Origin: CALBRZ01 sp964511065
GTDB taxonomy: Bacteria > Planctomycetota > Planctomycetia > Pirellulales > S012-138
Direction of reading: 5' to 3'
DNA length: 64,000 bases
Assembly: GCA_964511065.1 (NCBI GenBank)
Contig: CAZEEG010000014.1
Span: 1-64,000, forward strand
This document shows positions 8,586-16,973 of this stretch, in pieces. The notes below the pieces were generated by a model. The model did no database searches, had not been told where the DNA came from, and saw only the letters and a list, made by a program, of their open reading frames with translations. How positions within the stretch are numbered: position 1 is the first letter of the stretch; each line of letters starts with the position of its first letter. The position numbers and the translations under genes were made by a program.

Positions 8586-9632
8586 ATGCGAATTGCGCTG
8601 GCCTGGCTGATTGTCGCAACATCGGTGGCCGCAGCCGGTGAGGCGTTGCCGCCTCCCAAGGGTAAGGTGGTGCCAGAGGGTGCCCGGTTGGAGCACCTGT
8701 TTACCCGCATGGCTGAAATCGAAGGTGGCCTGACGGAAGGTCCGGCCGCCGCACCCGATGGCAGCATCTACTTTTCGGACATTCCGTTCGGCGAAGATCG
8801 CGGGATGATCCTGCGCTTCGATCCGGCGACCAAGCAAACCACGGTGTTTACCGACGACAGCGGCAAGTCCAATGGGCTGTTCTTTGATCCACAAGGGCGG
8901 CTGCTGGCATGCGAAGGCGCCGCGCACGGTGGGCGGCGGATCAGCCGTTGGAACGTGAAAACCGGCCAGCGCGAGGTCGTGGTCGATAACTACCAAGGCC
9001 GCCGCTTCAACGCGCCCAACGACATTTGCCTGGATCGCGAAGGACGAATCTACTTCTCCGACCCCCGGTACGTGGGGCATGAGCCGCGGGAGTTGGATTT
9101 TCGCGGGGTCTTCCGCATCGATCTCGACGGCTCACTGCACGTGGCTACCCGCGAGGTGTCCAAGCCCAACGGCCTGGCGATCAGCCCCGATGGCCGCTGG
9201 TTGTACGTGGCAGAACACGACAACGGCACCGATCAGATCGACTCCACCAAGCCAGCTCCCAAGCCGGGACCGATGAAGATTTATGCCTTTCCGCTCAATG
9301 AGCAGGGGAACGTGGCCGGCCCCCGCAAGACCGTGATCGATTTTGGCAAGGAACCAGGCTGCGACGGCATGACCGTCGATATGCAAGGCAATCTCTATCT
9401 GACGATCCGCACGCCGCGTCGGCCCGGCGTTCTGGTGATCGATCCCGAAGGCCGAGAGATCGCCCATATCCCGACGGGCCCGGCCAACCAGCAAGGGGCC
9501 GAACCGGTAGGGCTGCCCAGCAACGTGATCTTTGGACGGGGCGACGAAGCCAACGTGCTTTACATCACGGTCGATACCAGTTTGTACCGCATCCCGCTGC
9601 TGCTGAAGGGTTATCACCCGCTGCACAATTGA
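8586..9632 (+). CDS. secreted SMP-30/gluconolactonase family protein
   Basis: A 348-residue six-bladed beta-propeller of the SMP-30/gluconolactonase/LRE family. Residues 1-18 are a signal peptide (MRIALAWLIVATSVAAAG). Characteristic parts are EGGLTEGPAAAPDGSIYFSD with the metal-binding Glu, GKSNGLFFDPQGRLLACE, RFNAPNDICLDREGRIYFSD with the conserved Asn-Asp, and PNGLAISPDGRWLYVAEHD with the second Asn/Asp pair. It probably opens sugar lactones or related esters in the periplasm with a divalent metal; the exact substrate is not predictable. It is converging on the cupin gene on the opposite strand. Confidence 0.9.
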   Translation: MRIALAWLIVATSVAAAGEALPPPKGKVVPEGARLEHLFTRMAEIEGGLTEGPAAAPDGSIYFSDIPFGEDRGMILRFDPATKQTTVFTDDSGKSNGLFFDPQGRLLACEGAAHGGRRISRWNVKTGQREVVVDNYQGRRFNAPNDICLDREGRIYFSDPRYVGHEPRELDFRGVFRIDLDGSLHVATREVSKPNGLAISPDGRWLYVAEHDNGTDQIDSTKPAPKPGPMKIYAFPLNEQGNVAGPRKTVIDFGKEPGCDGMTVDMQGNLYLTIRTPRRPGVLVIDPEGREIAHIPTGPANQQGAEPVGLPSNVIFGRGDEANVLYITVDTSLYRIPLLLKGYHPLHN

Positions 9633-9746
9633 GCGTCCAATCGGGCCTCTGACCCGATGCCTGGCCGCCTGTACCTGCCGCCTTTATCAGGCTGGCTGCC
9701 TCTGCCTGGTGGCCCCGCCGTTGGATCCGGGGTTTTCGATGGCGGC

Positions 9747-10082
9747 TTAGGGCTGCGTGGGCTCGAAATGAATGGCCAGCCAGATGGTCGTCTGGTTGGT
9801 ATCGGTCCATTCCACGCGGTGCCGGCGATGCGCGGCGATATGCACCCAATCGCCAGGGCGAAGCTCGCGCGATTGCGGATCGTCTTCAAACCGCAACCTG
9901 GCCCCGCCGGTGAGCAGTACCACCCATTCGTCAAGCTCCTGATCCAACCACTGACCCGGCGGCGTGACTTGCCCCGTTGAAACAATGCGCTCCAGGCGGA
10001 AGGGACCGCCGGTGAGCAGCGTTTGAAAGATTTCGTCGTCGGAAGGCGGAGGCAGGTCGCGCAGCAGGTTCGAGGGCGTCAT
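9747..10082 (-). CDS. cupin domain protein
   Basis: A 111-residue single-domain cupin. The second cupin motif is clear (RPGDWVHIAAHRRHRVEW, with His), while in the first motif the usual HxH is replaced by LDQELDEWVVLLTGGARL, so metal binding may be altered. The family is widespread in planctomycetes and other bacteria next to unrelated genes. The gene sits 45 bp after the unknown gene that follows prfB, all on the minus strand, so it may be the last gene of that transcript. Confidence 0.78.
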   Translation of the reverse strand: MTPSNLLRDLPPPSDDEIFQTLLTGGPFRLERIVSTGQVTPPGQWLDQELDEWVVLLTGGARLRFEDDPQSRELRPGDWVHIAAHRRHRVEWTDTNQTTIWLAIHFEPTQP

Positions 10083-10127
10083 GGCAATGGTTCCTCCTGG
10101 TGCATCGAGCGCTAGGGCCGCTTGCCG

Positions 10128-10721
10128 TCAGTTCGAGGCTTGAATCACGTATTGCCATCGCACGGTAAAGGGGGCCGCGGCCGGCACGGTTGAAGGTGCA
10201 ATGGCCAAAGCGATCGCCAAGTCTGCGTCATGGCTTGGTGATGGTATTTCAGGCGTCGCTGGCAAGCGAAGTACGGCGATTTCTTCCACGGCCGCGATGC
10301 GCGCGACCTCGTGGCCATCGAGCGCCAACCAGACGGCGCCTTCGGCCGCTCGCGCGGTCACTCCCTCGCCCAAGCGGTAACAACTGCCGATAGGCCCCGG
10401 CGAATCGTTCGCCCGGCAGGCGGCATCGAACCGCAGTTCGCCCTCGGGCAGCGCTTCCGCCGAGAGCGACCAATGGCTGCGGCCGGCCATGCCGACCGCC
10501 AAGGCGACCGTAATCCCAACGGGCCGCTGTTCCAGATGCAAATCCTGTAACGGGGGGCTGGCAGGCCAGGGCGTGGCGTCGTCGCCTTCCACGGTCGCCA
10601 GCAATACGCGCTCGCTACCGCCGGCATCCGCCCAGCACACTTCGTGCGCGTAGCGATCGCCGCGCCGCACAAACCGCAACCGCAACCGTGCGGCTGAAAG
10701 CGTCGTTGGACCTGCTGCCAT
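10128..10721 (-). CDS. unknown protein directly downstream of prfB
   Basis: A 197-residue protein whose ATG lies 14 bp after the prfB stop codon, so translational coupling is likely. It begins MAAGPTTLSAARLRLRFVRRGDRYAHEV and has short beta-strand patterns (RVLLATVEGDD, VAVLRLPAT), but no signal peptide, membrane segment or motif I can name. It is acidic and alanine-rich. Its place between prfB and a cupin gives no clear functional hint. Confidence 0.65.
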   Translation of the reverse strand: MAAGPTTLSAARLRLRFVRRGDRYAHEVCWADAGGSERVLLATVEGDDATPWPASPPLQDLHLEQRPVGITVALAVGMAGRSHWSLSAEALPEGELRFDAACRANDSPGPIGSCYRLGEGVTARAAEGAVWLALDGHEVARIAAVEEIAVLRLPATPEIPSPSHDADLAIALAIAPSTVPAAAPFTVRWQYVIQASN

Positions 10722-10735
10722 CGCTGCCTGCGAGC

Positions 10736-11837
10736 TTAGGAGGCGGGAGTTTCTTGTCCCACCCGCCAGCGCAGGTAGGCATCGAGAAAGCCTTGGATAT
10801 CGCCGTCCATCACCGCCTGAAAGTTGCCCTGCGTGTAGCCGGTGCGGGCGTCCTTCACGCGCTGGTCGGGATGCTGGAAATAGTTGCGAATCTGCGAACC
10901 GAAGCCGACCTTGGCCTGGCGGTCGTACTTGGCGGCTTGCTCCTTCTCGCGTTTTTCCTCTTCAATCTGCACCAGCTTGGCGCGGAGCATCTTCATCGCC
11001 GTTGCCCGGTTCTTGTGTTGGCTCCGCTCGTTCTGGCATTGAACCACGGTGCCGGTGGGAATGTGGGTCAGGCGGATCGCGCTGCTGGTCTTGTTCACGT
11101 GCTGGCCGCCGGCGCCCGAGGCCCGGAACACGTCCTCGCGGATGTCTTCGTCGCGCAATTCGACATCCACGTTGTCTTCCGGCGAGACATCGACCGCCGC
11201 AAAGCTGGTCTGGCGTTTGCCTTCAGCATTGAACGGGCTGATGCGCACCAGGCGATGGATCCCGGTTTCGCCCTTGAGGTAACCATAGGCGAAGGGCCCG
11301 CGCACCAATAGCGACGCGCTGTTGATGCCGGCTTCTTCGTTGTCCTGCCGGTCGATCAGCTCCACGCTGTAGTCGAGGTCAGCCGCCCACTGGCAATACA
11401 TCCGTAGCAGCATTTCGGCCCAATCGTGGGCGTCGGTGCCGCCGTCGCGGGCGTAGATCGACACGATCGCGTTGCGGTCGTCGTGCGGGCCGTTCAGCAA
11501 CGCCCGCAGTTCGAGATCCTCCAGCGTCTTTTCGACCCGGGTGAGTTCCTCCTGGACTTCCGCGGCGAAGCTGGGGTCTTCGTCCGCCATTTCGGCCATG
11601 GTGTGGAGGTCTTCGACCGTGCGGTTCAACTCCGTCAACGGCTTGACCACCGCGTTCACCGCCTTGAGCCGCGAAACGATTTCCTGAGCCTGTTCCTGGT
11701 TGTCCCAGAAATTAGGCTCGGCCATCTGCCGCTCTAAATCCTCAACCTGAGAGATTTTGTGAGCGTAGTCAAAGAGAGTCCCGCAGTTGGATCAACCGGT
11801 CTTGGATGGCCTGGATGCGATCGTGAAGCTCGGACAT
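10736..11837 (-). CDS. prfB: peptide chain release factor 2, expressed by +1 programmed frameshift
   Basis: Recognises UAA and UGA stops and triggers peptide release. The gene is in two frames: 22 codons from ATG 11837 (MSELHDRIQAIQDRLIQ...) to CTT followed by an in-frame TGA at 11771-11769, then the main frame from GAC 11770-11768 to the stop at 10736. The joined protein is about 366 residues, the usual RF2 length. The main frame has the SPF anticodon-mimic motif (VRISPFNAEGKRQTSF) and the catalytic GGQ loop (ASGAGGQHVNKTSSAIRL). A Shine-Dalgarno (GAGGGTAAGG) precedes ATG 11837. An automatic start at 11725 would lose 37 residues. The downstream unknown gene is only 14 bp away. Confidence 0.96.
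11766..11786 (-). promoter_or_regulatory. prfB programmed +1 frameshift site (CTT TGA C)
   Basis: On the minus strand the sequence reads CGGGACTCTCTTTGACTAC: slippery CTT (11774-11772), in-frame TGA stop (11771-11769) and C at 11768. A purine-rich CGGGA a few bases before CTT stands where E. coli has the internal Shine-Dalgarno AGGGGG. In known systems low RF2 lets the ribosome slip forward on CTT, giving autoregulation of RF2 synthesis. Confidence 0.93.
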
Positions 11838-12107
11838 CAACCTTACCCTCGTGGTACGCAGCGGCAGACCTACCGCCGCAATCATCATGCAAGCGTGCAG
11901 GGCGGCTCAGGCGGCCCGCTTTCGGCGGCACCTGGGCCCCCCCTGTTTCTAAAGTCTATCGCAAAGCCGAAAGCGGAAAAGGTCGGCCGAAAGGAATACC
12001 AGGCCGCGAGAGAACACCCTGAGGCGGAGGACACCCAGGACATGGGCAGTGAGCGCCTGCGGGTGCGGCGCAAGCACGATTTTGCGGTGCGGCTTCTGCT
12101 GGCGGGG

Positions 12108-12905
12108 CTACTGAGACCGGGAGGAGGCAAAGTCGACCACCGCGCGGCCCTGATCCTGCGGCCGCTTCACCGGCACCAGGCCCAGCGGCGGCAATCGCAA
12201 CTCCAGCCCGATGGGGAGAATCTCCGCGTCGGGCAGCACCTGGCGATTGAGCTCGTAAATCTCCTGCCAGCGATTGGCATCGCCCAAGTAGCGGCGGGCA
12301 ATGGATTCCAGCGTATCGCCATCGCGGATCACGTGCGTGGGCGCCGGCATAGGCGGCAGTCGCCGGGTCGAAGTCCCGAGATGCTCACCCCCCAGGGCAT
12401 CGCCGTAACGCGGCGCCAAGTCCGGGGGCTGTTTCGCACTGGCCAGGGGATCGCGCGGCCGGGCCGTTGGCCCCCCGATGCTGGCCGGCAAGCGGCGGGT
12501 GTCGTCCGTGGGCGTGAGATCCCGCCCGGTATCCGTTGCTAAGGTCCCCAGCGCCGCTTCAGGCGTCGTGGCAGCCTGGGATGTCGCATTGCGGTCGGCG
12601 TCTGCCGTGGCCGCGCCAGCAGCCAAGGTAGCCGCGCTCGTGGCCAAGGTGGCCGCATCGCCACCTTCCGATGGTTCGGCCGCAGACAGCCCCTGTGTCC
12701 ATGTGGCGACCGAATTGGGCAGGGAGACGGCGTCGGGATACGGGGCGGCTTGCCACTGCACGCCGGGGCGGCTCGTCGCGCGATCGGCAACGGTCGCGGC
12801 ATCAGGATCGGGCGCCTTGCGGAACAGCGTGGCGCATGCCACACCCGCGGTGAGCACTCCGATGGCGGCCAGAGTTCTGGTGGCGCTGACGCTCATATGA
12901 CGCAT
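12108..12905 (-). CDS. LysM domain protein with an N-terminal membrane anchor
   Basis: From ATG 12905 the product is about 265 residues: a short N-terminus MRHMSVSATRTLAAIGVLTAG containing one membrane segment, a long Ala/Thr/Asp-rich linker of low complexity, and a C-terminal LysM domain (THVIRDGDTLESIARRYLG, QEIYELNRQVLPDAEILPIG, LRLPP). LysM binds glycan chains such as peptidoglycan; the arrangement fits a cell-envelope protein. Planctomycetes commonly carry such PRO-rich LysM proteins. The start is uncertain: ATG 12896 is also possible, and the frame stays open to 13022. No neighbour suggests a pathway. Confidence 0.78.
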   Translation of the reverse strand: MRHMSVSATRTLAAIGVLTAGVACATLFRKAPDPDAATVADRATSRPGVQWQAAPYPDAVSLPNSVATWTQGLSAAEPSEGGDAATLATSAATLAAGAATADADRNATSQAATTPEAALGTLATDTGRDLTPTDDTRRLPASIGGPTARPRDPLASAKQPPDLAPRYGDALGGEHLGTSTRRLPPMPAPTHVIRDGDTLESIARRYLGDANRWQEIYELNRQVLPDAEILPIGLELRLPPLGLVPVKRPQDQGRAVVDFASSRSQ

Positions 12906-13022
12906 GCAGGGATCGCTGCGACAGCGGGACTTCCTGCTGCGTCTGCCGCGGATGGAATGAACGGTTGCTGCCTTCCATGGGCAGCAGGCCAAGCCCCCAC
13001 TGCGTGTGCAGAGCTTGACCAC

Positions 13023-13499
13023 CTATCGTTATCGTCGGCTTATCACCTTGCGGAAAAGTGATTCTGGTTGGTCGCGGGCCACTTTTTTCGCTGCCGGGCG
13101 CCGGTTGTACCGATTGGGCAAGCTGTTTGGGGCCCGCGGCAACCCTTAGCCGCTGGCATGCTGGTGCTGCGTGTGGCTGATTCCCCCCAAGGTGCCAGCA
13201 CATACAGCGGCCAAAAGTGTGTGCTCAAAGACGTATCGTCCGCACTGCCGCCCAGGGGGCCCGGGCGGCAGAGTTTTGCTAATTCGCCCCACCTGTTGGC
13301 GTGCTGCCCGCTTTATCCTCCCCGGCTCGCTTGCCAGCGAAGAAACCTCCGGTGCCGGCCGATAGTAGGTTTCGACAACACCCGTGTTGAAAGCCTGGCG
13401 GATGCCGCTTCTATGGCCAGGTTCCGGCTTGGACCCCGGAACCTGGCACTTGGCGCGGTTCACCCTACACCCGTTGGGTCAGATTCAGGAGAAGCATCG
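13023..13499. other. intergenic stretch with one strong inverted repeat
   Basis: 477 bp between the LysM gene (divergent) and the 93-residue gene. Only the hairpin at 13417-13446 and the ribosome-binding site before 13500 stand out. The open frames here are short, overlapping and not protein-like. Confidence 0.4.
13417..13446. promoter_or_regulatory. 11-bp perfect inverted repeat upstream of the 93-residue gene
   Basis: CCAGGTTCCGG at 13417-13427 and CCGGAACCTGG at 13436-13446, separated by eight bases. It ends 53 bp before ATG 13500, so it could be a protein-binding operator or a leader hairpin; no U-run follows, which argues against a simple terminator. Confidence 0.45.
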
Positions 13500-13781
13500 A
13501 TGACGGCCAGTTTTCACTCCTTGGAAGAACTGCGCGCCTACGTCAACCAGACGTTGTGTAGCTGCGAACAACTCGAACCAAATGCCTTTCCGCTCTCCGA
13601 GCGGCTGCTTGTTCAACGCGATAAGCCCTGCGGAATGTACTTCTGCCTGCACGGCCCCCGAGCGGTGAAGTTCACTGCTGTTTGGGATGCGATGCGCAAT
13701 CTGGTGATGTTCTACGGAGCAACCGGCGAAAAGTTTCAAACCACGCGGCTGATGCATGCGCCGCCGCTGGCCGCCGCCTGA
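13500..13781 (+). CDS. conserved unknown protein, 93 residues
   Basis: ATG 13500 follows AGGAGA by eight bases. The protein begins MTASFHSLEELRAYVNQTLC and contains two Cys near its N-terminus (LCSCEQLE), then PLSERLLVQRDKPCGMYFCLHGPRAVKFTAVW and LVMFYGATGEKFQTTRL. It is soluble and compact, likely an alpha/beta fold. The pattern LHGPR..K..A.WD is the kind seen in conserved planctomycete unknowns. It is followed on the same strand, 400 bp later, by the BlaI/M56 pair; I cannot assign a function. Confidence 0.6.
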   Translation: MTASFHSLEELRAYVNQTLCSCEQLEPNAFPLSERLLVQRDKPCGMYFCLHGPRAVKFTAVWDAMRNLVMFYGATGEKFQTTRLMHAPPLAAA

Positions 13782-14118
13782 TAATGGAGGGCTCGACGCG
13801 CAAGCCCCATAGCATCCCCAGCATGCGAATCTCCGCAGGGTGGGGCTCCATCCCTTGATGAGCCCCCAATGCCCCCCGCCCAAAGACACCCGACGGCCTC
13901 GCCCGGGTTTGGCAACACGCCACCTGGCCGGCGCCGCCGGGCTTTTTTCTGGCCTGCCGGCAGTTCTTATCATGCCTGCCGGTAGGCCCCGATTGGTGGG
14001 AAAACCCGGCACCTTTCTTACAGTCCGGGGGCTGCCTGGCGAGCCTGCTTGTTTTCACGGCAGCGATGCCAGCTTGGGGGGCCTCCGATATTCTTTTGCC
14101 GTGAAGCCGAAAATTAGC

Positions 14119-14148
14119 TTGCCCTTCCCTCTACGACTTCGGTAGTAT
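14119..14148 (+). promoter_or_regulatory. candidate promoter of the BlaI-like regulator
   Basis: TTGCCC (14119-14124), an 18-bp spacer and TAGTAT (14143-14148), 35 bp before ATG 14184. The -10 lies inside the palindromic operator, as expected for autoregulation. Predicted by eye only. Confidence 0.45.
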
Positions 14149-14162
14149 TACCGCGGTCGTAG
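14131..14162. promoter_or_regulatory. 32-bp palindromic operator for the BlaI-like repressor
   Basis: The sequence reads CTACGAC, then TTCGGTAGTATTACCGCG, then GTCGTAG. Thirteen of sixteen symmetric base pairs match, with arms CTACGAC/GTCGTAG and inner GGTA/TACC. BlaI and MecI bind such GTA/TAC-rich dyads as dimers. It overlaps the predicted -10 and ends about 21 bp before the regulator's start, so it most likely autoregulates the BlaI-M56 operon. Confidence 0.6.
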
Positions 14163-14183
14163 ATTTCGGCAGAAGGATCGGAA

Positions 14184-14570
14184 ATGTCCAAGAAATATCG
14201 GCTGGGCGATCTGCAACTGCGAATCATGCAGGTACTCTGGGAACACGGTTCAGCCACCGTGGCCGAGGTCCTGGAACATCTCGGACCGCAGATCGATCTG
14301 GCTTATACCACCGTCGCGACCATGCTCCGCAAGATGGAGGACCGGGGACTGGTCGCACACGAAAGCCAGGGGCGGAAGTTCATTTACCAACCAGCCGTCG
14401 ATGCGGCCGACGTCACGCAGAGCATGGCCAACGACCTGGTCGATCGGCTGTTTGAAGGCAGCGTCGCCGGCATGGTGAATCACCTGCTGACCACCCGCGA
14501 CGTCAGCCAGACCGAACTGGACGAACTGCAGAAGTTGATCGCAGCCCGCAAGCATCGTAAACGCACTTGA
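14184..14570 (+). CDS. BlaI/MecI/CopY-family transcriptional repressor
   Basis: A 128-residue winged-helix repressor. The helix-turn-helix part is LGDLQLRIMQVLWEHGSATVAEV, with DLAYTTVATMLRKMEDRGLVAH as the recognition and wing segment, and GRKFIYQP completes the wing. The C-terminal half (VTQSMANDLVDRLFEGSVAGMVNHLL) is the dimerisation helix. In the staphylococcal BlaI and MecI proteins the linker is cut by the sensor protease; the next gene is an M56 metalloprotease, as expected. The ATG at 14184 has a fair Shine-Dalgarno (AGAAGGA). The palindromic operator lies just upstream. Beta-lactam response is not implied: in planctomycetes this pair is very common and its signals are unknown. Confidence 0.9.
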   Translation: MSKKYRLGDLQLRIMQVLWEHGSATVAEVLEHLGPQIDLAYTTVATMLRKMEDRGLVAHESQGRKFIYQPAVDAADVTQSMANDLVDRLFEGSVAGMVNHLLTTRDVSQTELDELQKLIAARKHRKRT

Positions 14571-14714
14571 TGGATGCGCCGCCAATGGTCCGGTGGTCGG
14601 AACGATCGGCGCCGCACGTTTTCTGTTTTTCATCACCAGCCGCGGCATTTCGGCGGACCGGCATGAAATGCAGCGGACGTTCGCTGCGCAGGCACCAATA
14701 GAGGGCGTTTTTCC

Positions 14715-16859
14715 ATGCGTACATTGCCCGACTGGCACCTCGGTGCATGGTGCGATGCGTTGGTGGTCGCGGTCTTGGCGGTCGCCTTGATCGTGGCCGT
14801 GGCCGCTCTGGCCGAGCGCGTCATACGCAGCGCGCCTGGCCGGCGGTCCCTGTGGCAAGCGGTCTTCGCCGCGGCGGCCCTGCTGATCGCGGCCGAAGTT
14901 ACCGGCTTGGGCGCCGCGGCGACGCGGTGGCTGCGCCGGGCCCCGGAGACGGCCTCCGCGGTCCAGCCCATAGCGAGTGGCAACGTAAATGCCACCGCCG
15001 GTGAGCCTGCCCAGCCTGATCGCCGCGGGCCTCAATGGATGGGCGCCGAGCCGAGCCGGGCCATCACGACGCCTGAACGGATGCCGCCCGACCGACCGCC
15101 GGCAGAATCCGTGCTCGGCCCAAGCGAAGCGCTCAACCAGGAACCAGTTCGTGCCGCTTCTCGGCCGCATCCCACTGCGAGGCAACCAGGCCGTGCGAAG
15201 GTTGCCGTTGTCGAAGGCAGCGCGGCAGCGGCGCCACCGAAAAATTCGCTGGCTGCAAGTACCGCAGCCTCCGCGGGCTCGAAGGGTTTACCGAATGTTT
15301 GGCTGCCAACGCTGGCTGGCGTCTATCTCGCCGGCGTGGCCATCCTCCTTTTGCATTTGCTGTGGGGGGCGGTGCGGCTCGCACGGTTTCGCCGCCGCTT
15401 GACGTGGGTTCCATGGCCTGCTGAGCAGCAGGCATGGTTTGCCGAGCGGTTTGGACGTTGCCCCACGCTGGCCAAGTGCGAGCAAATTGCCAGTCCGCTG
15501 GCGTTTGGCGTGTTGCGTCCAGTCGTGGTGGTACCCGGCGGTTTCTTCGAGGGATTTAGTCGCGACGAGCAGCAGGTGATGCTCGCGCACGAAGTGGCGC
15601 ACCTGGTCGGCCGTGATCCGTTATGGCAACTACTGGCTGCACTGGTGACGCGGCTACTGTGGTTTCACCCGGCCGCGTGGTGGGCTCGCTCCCGCCTGGC
15701 AGCAGCCACCGAGCAAGCGGCCGACGAGGCCAGCCTGCTGGTGGACGATGGGCCGGGCATCCTGGCCGAATGCCTGGTGGCATTAGGCTGCCGGTTACAG
15801 CGCAGCGGCAACTGGGGCTGGTTGGGAATCGCCGCAGGATTTCGCAGCGCCTTGGGCCGCCGCGTCGAGCGCCTGCTGGCGCTGGACCACCGCGAATATC
15901 AACCGCGGATCACCTGGCGACGGCGGCTGGCCCTGATCTTGGCCTCAACAATGGCGGTGTGGACCGTCCTTGTTTGCACGTCTTGGGCACGTAGTTCTGT
16001 GTCAATCCCTCTGGGAGATGAATCGATGACCGCGTGGAATCGAAGCTGGCGGCACTCGCTCGCTGGTCTGGCCCTGGTGACATTGGCTGGCGGCGCGACC
16101 GCTGCGGCCGACGACAACCTCGCTGGCCCACCCCAGCCACTTGCCGTGGCGTTGAATTTCGACGACGAAGGCGAACGCAACCAAGGTGAACGACGTGAGG
16201 GTGACAGGCCACGAGAGGGTGATCGACGAGAAGGTGATCGGCCACGAGAAGGTGACAGGCCGCGGCCCGATGCACCGCGCGACGGTGACCGGCCGCGTCC
16301 CCCTGGGCCGCGCGATGGCGAGCGCCCCCGCTTTGAAGGCGGCCCGCGCGACGGCGGCCCGCGCGACGGCGGCCCGCGCGAGGGAGATCGCCCCCGGCCC
16401 GGTGGACCGCAGGGCGAATTGCAACGCCGCGCCCATCATTTGATGCAGGCCGCCAGCCACCTCGATGCCGCCGGGTTCCCCGATCAGGCGGCTGAACTGC
16501 GTTCCCAAGCCGCAAACCTGCACCGCGAAGCGGGCCCGCCGCGCGACGGCGACCGGCCGTTCCGACCCGAGGGGCCTCCGCGCGAAGGTGATCGGCCACG
16601 GCCAGGGGATGCACCCCGCGAGGGAAATGCGCCCCGCCCACGCGGTGTGGAGCGCGATGGCGACCGTCCATTGCGGCCGGGTCCCCCGCCGCGCGACGGC
16701 GAACGCCCCCGGTTGGATGAAGGTCCCCGGGATGGCGGGCCGGCCGAAATGCTGCAATTGATCCGCGAGATGCGGCAACAAATTGAAAGCCTCCGCCGCG
16801 AGGTAAACGAGCTTCGCGGCAAGACCGGCGCTCCCGCCCGCCAAGGTGACAGTCCCTGA
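14715..16859 (+). CDS. BlaR1-like M56 metalloprotease fused to an Arg/Asp/Gly/Pro repeat tail
   Basis: A 714-residue membrane protein, partner of the BlaI-like repressor 144 bp upstream. Two N-terminal membrane segments (about 13-35 and 42-65), a Pro/Ala-rich linker, a third segment (VYLAGVAILLLHLLWGAV, about 200-218), then the M56 zinc site HEVAH at 292-296 with EQAADEASLLV as the third ligand region, and a fourth segment near 418-433. In BlaR1 a penicillin-binding sensor follows; here there is none. Instead a second membrane or signal-peptide-like stretch begins at Met438, leading to GDRPREGDRRE repeats (about 490-565), a helical block (QRRAHHLMQAASHLDAAG), more repeats and a coiled coil (IREMRQQIESLRREVNELRG). 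Met438 (16026) has GGGAGATGA upstream and may be a separate start. Confidence 0.85.
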   Translation: MRTLPDWHLGAWCDALVVAVLAVALIVAVAALAERVIRSAPGRRSLWQAVFAAAALLIAAEVTGLGAAATRWLRRAPETASAVQPIASGNVNATAGEPAQPDRRGPQWMGAEPSRAITTPERMPPDRPPAESVLGPSEALNQEPVRAASRPHPTARQPGRAKVAVVEGSAAAAPPKNSLAASTAASAGSKGLPNVWLPTLAGVYLAGVAILLLHLLWGAVRLARFRRRLTWVPWPAEQQAWFAERFGRCPTLAKCEQIASPLAFGVLRPVVVVPGGFFEGFSRDEQQVMLAHEVAHLVGRDPLWQLLAALVTRLLWFHPAAWWARSRLAAATEQAADEASLLVDDGPGILAECLVALGCRLQRSGNWGWLGIAAGFRSALGRRVERLLALDHREYQPRITWRRRLALILASTMAVWTVLVCTSWARSSVSIPLGDESMTAWNRSWRHSLAGLALVTLAGGATAAADDNLAGPPQPLAVALNFDDEGERNQGERREGDRPREGDRREGDRPREGDRPRPDAPRDGDRPRPPGPRDGERPRFEGGPRDGGPRDGGPREGDRPRPGGPQGELQRRAHHLMQAASHLDAAGFPDQAAELRSQAANLHREAGPPRDGDRPFRPEGPPREGDRPRPGDAPREGNAPRPRGVERDGDRPLRPGPPPRDGERPRLDEGPRDGGPAEMLQLIREMRQQIESLRREVNELRGKTGAPARQGDSP
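16341..16370 (+). repeat. 15-bp tandem repeat encoding Gly-Pro-Arg-Asp-Gly
   Basis: GGCCCGCGCGACGGC occurs at 16341-16355 and 16356-16370, with a degenerate third copy starting at 16371. It encodes part of the repeated GPRDG/GDRPR tail of the M56 fusion protein, so the tail can expand or contract by slippage. Confidence 0.7.
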
Positions 16860-16935
16860 CTTGCGCGCCCTAATTGGCGTAACTGCTGAACAGGGAGGGA
16901 CACCCCCAATCGCGTGTACTGCCTCCGCTTTCCAA

Positions 16936-16973
16936 CCAAGACGCGCTGGCGACGCTTCGCCGGCGCGTCTTGG
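16936..16973 (+). terminator. strong hairpin downstream of the M56 gene
   Basis: CCAAGACGCGC (16936-16946) pairs with GCGCGTCTTGG (16963-16973), with an inner GGCG/CGCC pairing and a six-base loop. It starts about 75 bp after the M56 stop. No U-run follows, so it may be a Rho-assisted or 3'-protecting stem as often seen in GC-rich bacteria. Confidence 0.55.

Larger units (their letters stand above)
13782..14183. other. intergenic stretch with promoter and operator of the BlaI-like gene
   Basis: 402 bp. The first 300 bp show no gene that I can support; the last 70 bp carry the promoter and 32-bp operator described separately. Confidence 0.45.

Noticed and set aside
11725..11727. ATG 11725 as the prfB start
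   Set aside because: The preceding 22-codon frame and CTT TGA C show the true start is 11837 by frameshift.
14184..16859. Beta-lactam resistance locus
   Set aside because: The BlaI/M56 pair lacks a penicillin-binding sensor and a beta-lactamase gene, so resistance is not supported.
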